A stretch of DNA of 17,954 nucleotides from Anaerolineaceae bacterium UBA4890 (GTDB taxonomy: Bacteria > Chloroflexota > Anaerolineae > Anaerolineales > Anaerolineaceae), in contig DHCY01000035.1 of assembly GCA_002399085.1 (NCBI GenBank), positions 43,325 to 61,278 on the forward strand, given 5' to 3'. The notes beneath the pieces are model-generated. The model was not told the origin of the DNA, made no database searches, and saw only the letters and a program-made list of their open reading frames with translations. Position 1 is the stretch's first letter; each line of letters begins with the position of its first letter. Shown piece after piece: positions 15,260 through 17,954 of the stretch. The position numbers and the translations under genes were made by a program.

Positions 15260-15294
15260 AAAAGACCACTTTACAGTTGAGGAAGTGGTCTTTT
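15260..15294 (+). terminator. Terminator of the ABC operon (bidirectional)
   Basis: AAAAGACCACTT (15260-15271) and AAGTGGTCTTTT (15283-15294) form a perfect 12-bp stem with an 11-nt loop; the T-run ends the arm. Read from the other side it also ends in T5, so it can serve the minus-strand gene at 15379. A second hairpin, CTTTGCC and GGCAAAG (15295-15301, 15309-15315), follows directly. Confidence 0.9.
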
Positions 15295-15378
15295 CTTTGC
15301 CTGGTCATGGCAAAGTGCTGTCGGGTTTTGCAGATAGGCTGGGTTTGGACGACAACCTGCTGGCCAAACAATAATCAG

Positions 15379-15660
15379 CTAATCGTCGTCGTCCCAATCA
15401 TCATCGTCATCATCCCAATCATCGTCATCATCAACTTCCAGACCCACCAGGCTTTTGTCAGCAATCAGAGCTTGTCCGTCCTCGTTGACACCGTCGGCAG
15501 AAACAACTCTATTCAGGCGGTTATAAGTAAGTTCAATACTCGGATTAACGTCGATTGATAAATAGCCAGCCGGATTCCTGAAGAGCCAAATCCCTCCCAC
15601 CAGCAACACTGCAATTGCGAGAATTCCTACAAGAAGACCGAATTTTTTGTTTGTTTTCAT
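15379..15660 (-). CDS. Small membrane protein with RsgI-like extracytoplasmic domain and Asp/Trp tail
   Basis: This 93-residue protein has a short basic N-terminus (MKTNKK), one membrane helix (~7-27) and an outer segment YLSIDVNPSIELTYNRLNRV (33-52) continuing through SADGVNEDGQALI. That segment matches the conserved core I recall from the middle domain of RsgI anti-sigma factors (DxNPSxE...N...VI.A...N.DG). The cytoplasmic sigma-binding RsgI domain is absent, and so is any sigma gene nearby, so an anti-sigma role is not supported. The tail from 77 on is DDDDDWDDDDDDWDDDD, with Trp at 82 and 89. The start at 15660 follows AAAGG about 8 nt upstream; an in-frame ATG at 15693 would add 11 residues but has no ribosome site. 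Function is unknown; a surface-exposed, possibly metal-binding acidic tail is inference. Confidence 0.72.
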   Translation of the reverse strand: MKTNKKFGLLVGILAIAVLLVGGIWLFRNPAGYLSIDVNPSIELTYNRLNRVVSADGVNEDGQALIADKSLVGLEVDDDDDWDDDDDDWDDDD

Positions 15661-15692
15661 TTCTATACCTTTCACTTTCAATATATTTTTCA

Positions 15693-15713
15693 TGCATTTA
15701 AAAGGTTAATGCA
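15693..15713. promoter_or_regulatory. Inverted repeat upstream of the RsgI-like gene, candidate operator
   Basis: TGCATT (15693-15698) and AATGCA (15708-15713) are perfect 6-bp arms 9 bp apart. They sit 33-53 bp before the chosen start of the minus-strand gene. The arms are short, so this is only a candidate. Confidence 0.3.
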
Positions 15714-15790
15714 CGAGAAGGCGTTTTTATCGCAAGCAGTTTTAAATTCATGGGTTTTGGGGGTTAAGGACAAGTCTCAAATCCTGACAT

Positions 15791-15834
15791 AAAATCAAGG
15801 TTTCTCTTGATTTTCCACCAAAATGCGATATATT
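15791..15834 (+). promoter_or_regulatory. thrS promoter with overlapping palindrome
   Basis: TTGATT (15807-15812) and TATATT (15829-15834) are 16 bp apart, placing initiation near 15841, right where the T-box leader begins. A perfect 9-bp inverted repeat, AAAATCAAG (15791-15799) and CTTGATTTT (15806-15814), overlaps the -35 box, suggesting an operator in addition to the T-box. It could instead be a weak hairpin terminator for read-through from upstream. Confidence 0.6.
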
Positions 15835-15840
15835 TACACC

Positions 15841-16065
15841 ATTGCGTTTACGCAGGAAGAGTAAGAAGCTTTTCTTTGCCAGTGAGACCGGGAGAGTGTG
15901 AACCGGTTCAAAGGGGAATCCCAAAACCACCTGCCAGCATGAGCCTGAAAGGTTTCCGATTAAGGTGAACGGCAGCCCCGTTATCGGCACAATGAGATGC
16001 TCCAGTTGGAGCAATCTGGGTGGAACCGCGTGAGAGATCTCTCGCCCCAGGGCGAGGGTCTTTTT
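15841..16065 (+). promoter_or_regulatory. T-box riboswitch (threonine-specific) controlling thrS
   Basis: A T-box leader binds uncharged tRNA and then favours read-through. The hallmark T-box sequence TGGGTGGAACCGCG is at 16017-16030. Stem I can be traced: GCAGG (15852-15856) pairs with CCTGC (15930-15934), leaving a specifier loop with AGTA (15860-15863) on one side and AAAACCA on the other. The codon ACC (Thr) at 15926-15928 is followed by a purine, as expected. Distal stem I has ACCGG/CCGGT around GAGAGTGTG. Later helices are CCGAT...ATCGG (with AACGG/CCGTT inside) and GCTCCA/TGGAGC. The antiterminator forms from ATCT (16014-16017) with AGAT (16035-16038). The bulge TGGA would pair with tRNA 3' end UCCA, so tRNA-Thr should have U73. 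The specifier assignment is inference; the T-box itself is secure. Confidence 0.95.
16033..16065 (+). terminator. T-box terminator hairpin
   Basis: CTCGCC (16041-16046) and GGCGAG (16051-16056) form a stem around CCAG, extended below by pairs between AGAGATCT (16033-16040, one T bulged) and GGTCTTT. Five T follow at 16061-16065. The 5' arm contains the AGAT needed for the antiterminator, so the two structures exclude each other. Confidence 0.88.
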
Positions 16066-16133
16066 GTTTTAAGATTCGGTTGTACAAAGAGACCCCCTCA
16101 AAATCTCAAATAACAACCGGCAATGGAGGAAGA

Positions 16134-17918
16134 ATGTCAAGCAAACAAGAGGAGTACGAAAAGTCACAACTTTACCGTATCCGCCACTCAGCTGCCCATG
16201 TGATGGCTGAAGCCGTACTGGAGATGTTCCCGGACGGGCAGGTTGCTATCGGTCCAGCAATCGAAGATGGTTTTTATTACGATTTCGACCTGCCGCGCAC
16301 GCTCACCCCTGATGACCTCGAAACCATCGAAAACCGGATGAAAGAGTTGATCAAAGCGAAAGAAGATTTCGTCTGTGAAGAGGTTTCGGCTGGCGAGGCA
16401 AAAGAGCTTTTCAAAGATCAAACCTATAAAATGGAGTTGATTGAAGGGCTGGAGAGCGGGCAGCTGGATGATGACGGCAACACGACCGACGAGAAAGTGC
16501 CGATCACGATTTACAAATCGGGCAATTTTGTGGATCTCTGCCGTGGACCACACGTGGAGAACACCGGTCAGATCAACCCGCACGCCATCAAACTGCTCAA
16601 CGTTGCCGGGGCATACTGGCGCGGCGACGAACACCGCCCCATGCTGCAGCGCATCTATGGTACAGCATGGGAAAGCAAAGACCAGCTCAAAGATTATCTG
16701 TGGCGGCTGGAAGAAGCCAAAAAACGCGACCATCGAAAGATCGGTAAAGAGCTGGAACTGTACAGCACGAACGATGAAGTTGGTCAGGGGCTGATTTTGT
16801 GGCACCCCAACGGTGGGATGATCAGGCACCAGATTGAGCGTTATTGGGATGATCAGCATATTGCCAACGGCTATGACCTGGTCTTCACGCCACATATCGG
16901 CAAAGCCAGTCTGTGGGAGACCAGCGGGCACCTCGGTTTTTACAAGGAAAATATGTATTCCCCAATCGTGATCGAAGACCAGGAGTATTACATCAAGCCG
17001 ATGAACTGCCCCTTCCATCTGCATATCTACAAGAGCCAACTGCGTTCTTATCGCGACTTGCCCCTGCGTTTTGCCGAGAAGGGCACGGTCTATCGCTATG
17101 AACGCTCTGGCGTTCTGCATGGGCTGATGCGCGTGCGCGGCTTCACCCAGGACGATGCCCACCACTTCTGCCGCCCGGACCAAATGGCGGATGAAGTTGA
17201 CTTCACGCTCAATTTCAGCATTGATATGCTGCGGGCTTTCGGTTTCAACGATTTCCAGGCATATCTGAGCACCATGCCCGAAAAGAGCGTTGGTGATGAG
17301 CAGATGTGGCACGATGCCGAAGCAGCCCTGGAAGATACGCTCAAACGCATGGGCGTGCCTTATGAGGTGGATGAAGGCGGCGGGGCGTTTTATGGTCCGA
17401 AGATCGACCTGAAGGTGCGCGACGCGCTGGGCAGGGAATGGCAGCTTTCGACCATCCAATTCGACTTCAACGAACCCGAGCGCTTCGACCTGACCTATAT
17501 TGGCGAAGACGGCAAAGAACATCGCCCCTACATGGTACACCGCGCCCTGCTGGGTTCGCTGGAACGTTTCTTTGGTGTGCTGATTGAACACTATGCCGGC
17601 GCGTTCCCAGCATGGTTGTCCCCGAAACAGGTTATGTTGATCCCGATCGCTGACCGTCATAACGACTACGCGCATGAAGTCGCCGCCCAATTGAAAAAAG
17701 CTGGTCTGCGCGTGAGCGTGGATGACAGTTCAGACCGCATGAATGCCAAGATCCGCAATGCGCAAAAGCAGAAATATCCCTACATGCTGGTGATCGGGGA
17801 TCGTGAGATGGAAGAGGGGCAGGTTGCCCTGCGCCGCAGGAGCGGCGATAACCCCGGCGCCATGAGCGTGGACGATTTTGTTGCTCTCGCGCTGGATGAG
17901 ATTGAACGGAAAGTGTAG
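16134..17918 (+). CDS. thrS: Threonyl-tRNA synthetase lacking the TGS domain
   Basis: This enzyme charges tRNA-Thr and edits mischarged serine. It opens directly with the editing domain: H18-SAA-H22 and C136-RGP-H140, equivalent to H73, H77, C182 and H186 of E. coli. The class II core has FTPHIGKASLWETSGH (motif 1 region), VYRYERSGVLHGLMRVRGFTQ (motif 2) and the HRALLGSLERFFGVLIEHY motif 3. Zinc ligands C292, H343 and H469 are all exactly 42 lower than in E. coli. A C-terminal anticodon-binding domain (~500-595, LIPIADRHNDYAHEVA) ends the protein. The N-terminal ubiquitin-like TGS domain (about 60 residues in E. coli) is missing. The start at 16134 is set by GGAGG at 16125-16129; upstream in-frame codons belong to the T-box. 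Length is 595 residues. Confidence 0.97.
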   Translation: MSSKQEEYEKSQLYRIRHSAAHVMAEAVLEMFPDGQVAIGPAIEDGFYYDFDLPRTLTPDDLETIENRMKELIKAKEDFVCEEVSAGEAKELFKDQTYKMELIEGLESGQLDDDGNTTDEKVPITIYKSGNFVDLCRGPHVENTGQINPHAIKLLNVAGAYWRGDEHRPMLQRIYGTAWESKDQLKDYLWRLEEAKKRDHRKIGKELELYSTNDEVGQGLILWHPNGGMIRHQIERYWDDQHIANGYDLVFTPHIGKASLWETSGHLGFYKENMYSPIVIEDQEYYIKPMNCPFHLHIYKSQLRSYRDLPLRFAEKGTVYRYERSGVLHGLMRVRGFTQDDAHHFCRPDQMADEVDFTLNFSIDMLRAFGFNDFQAYLSTMPEKSVGDEQMWHDAEAALEDTLKRMGVPYEVDEGGGAFYGPKIDLKVRDALGREWQLSTIQFDFNEPERFDLTYIGEDGKEHRPYMVHRALLGSLERFFGVLIEHYAGAFPAWLSPKQVMLIPIADRHNDYAHEVAAQLKKAGLRVSVDDSSDRMNAKIRNAQKQKYPYMLVIGDREMEEGQVALRRRSGDNPGAMSVDDFVALALDEIERKV

Positions 17919-17932
17919 AGCAGGGAACAGCG

Positions 17933-17953
17933 AATAGGGAATAGGGAATAGGG
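17933..17953. repeat. Tandem AATAGGG repeat at the right edge
   Basis: Three perfect 7-bp copies of AATAGGG run to the window end, starting 14 bp after the thrS stop, preceded by the related GGGAACAGCG. The array probably continues beyond the window, so its true size is unknown. Confidence 0.7.
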
Positions 17954-17954
17954 A

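Noticed and set aside
15277..15558. A 93-codon plus-strand open frame over the RsgI-like gene with Ile/Val repeats
   Set aside because: It is the antisense of the Asp/Trp repeat tract; the minus-strand frame has a membrane helix and a recognisable domain.
15748..16014. An 88-codon minus-strand open frame between the RsgI-like gene and thrS
   Set aside because: It lies across the T-box leader and thrS promoter on the opposite strand, and has no ribosome site or recognisable domain.
16020..16133. In-frame upstream extension of thrS starting at 16020
   Set aside because: The region is the T-box core and terminator; GGAGG at 16125-16129 clearly sets the start at 16134.
16188..17690. A 500-codon open frame on the minus strand inside thrS
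   Set aside because: It is fully antisense to a certain thrS gene, lacks recognisable motifs and has no ribosome site; it results from codon bias of the sense gene.

Overview
The window looks like a chromosomal piece of an anaerobic member of the Chloroflexota, most likely class Anaerolineae. This is inferred from gene content and style, not from a search: a large pyruvate:ferredoxin oxidoreductase, lipoproteins with Pro/Thr-rich linkers, a T-box in front of thrS, and REP/MITE-like 'GTCATTCTGAACGAAG' repeats. No phage, transposase, CRISPR array or defence locus is visible. Most genes are housekeeping; the least ordinary parts are an uncharacterised ABC transporter operon and a very small RsgI-like membrane protein.

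Layout. 1-370: palindromic repeat elements plus a 16-bp tandem repeat, ending 5 bp from the sigma factor stop codon. 371-3749 (minus): dnaG then rpoD-type sigma factor, overlapping, a reduced macromolecular-synthesis operon. 3845-3872: strong terminator hairpin. 3894-7706 (minus): single-chain pyruvate:ferredoxin oxidoreductase with all cluster cysteines and a long C-terminal tail. 7707-8055: divergent intergenic region with two palindromes. 8056-9323 (plus): two-LysM lipoprotein, a hairpin, then a NudF-like Nudix hydrolase. 9357-9502: tRNA-Val(GAC) with its own promoter and terminator.

9560-15294 (plus): a complete ABC importer operon with consensus promoter, ~138-nt leader, lipoprotein substrate binder (DUF3798-like), intra-operon hairpin, double-ATPase protein, and two permeases joined by 4-nt ATGA overlaps, then a terminator. 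The architecture is that of the Rbs/BMP (sugar or nucleoside) importers, but the binder belongs to a family of unknown function and the second permease carries an inserted, internally duplicated membrane segment. 15379-15660 (minus): a small membrane protein with only the extracytoplasmic RsgI-like domain and an Asp/Trp tail. 15791-17918 (plus): promoter with palindrome, threonine T-box leader, and thrS encoding a threonyl-tRNA synthetase that lacks the N-terminal TGS domain but keeps editing and catalytic residues. A 7-bp tandem repeat runs off the right edge.

Relations between genes: DnaG and sigma factor link replication priming with transcription initiation. The oxidoreductase produces acetyl-CoA and reduced ferredoxin for anaerobic metabolism. 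The ABC operon is self-contained for uptake of an unidentified small molecule. thrS expression should respond to uncharged tRNA-Thr through the T-box.
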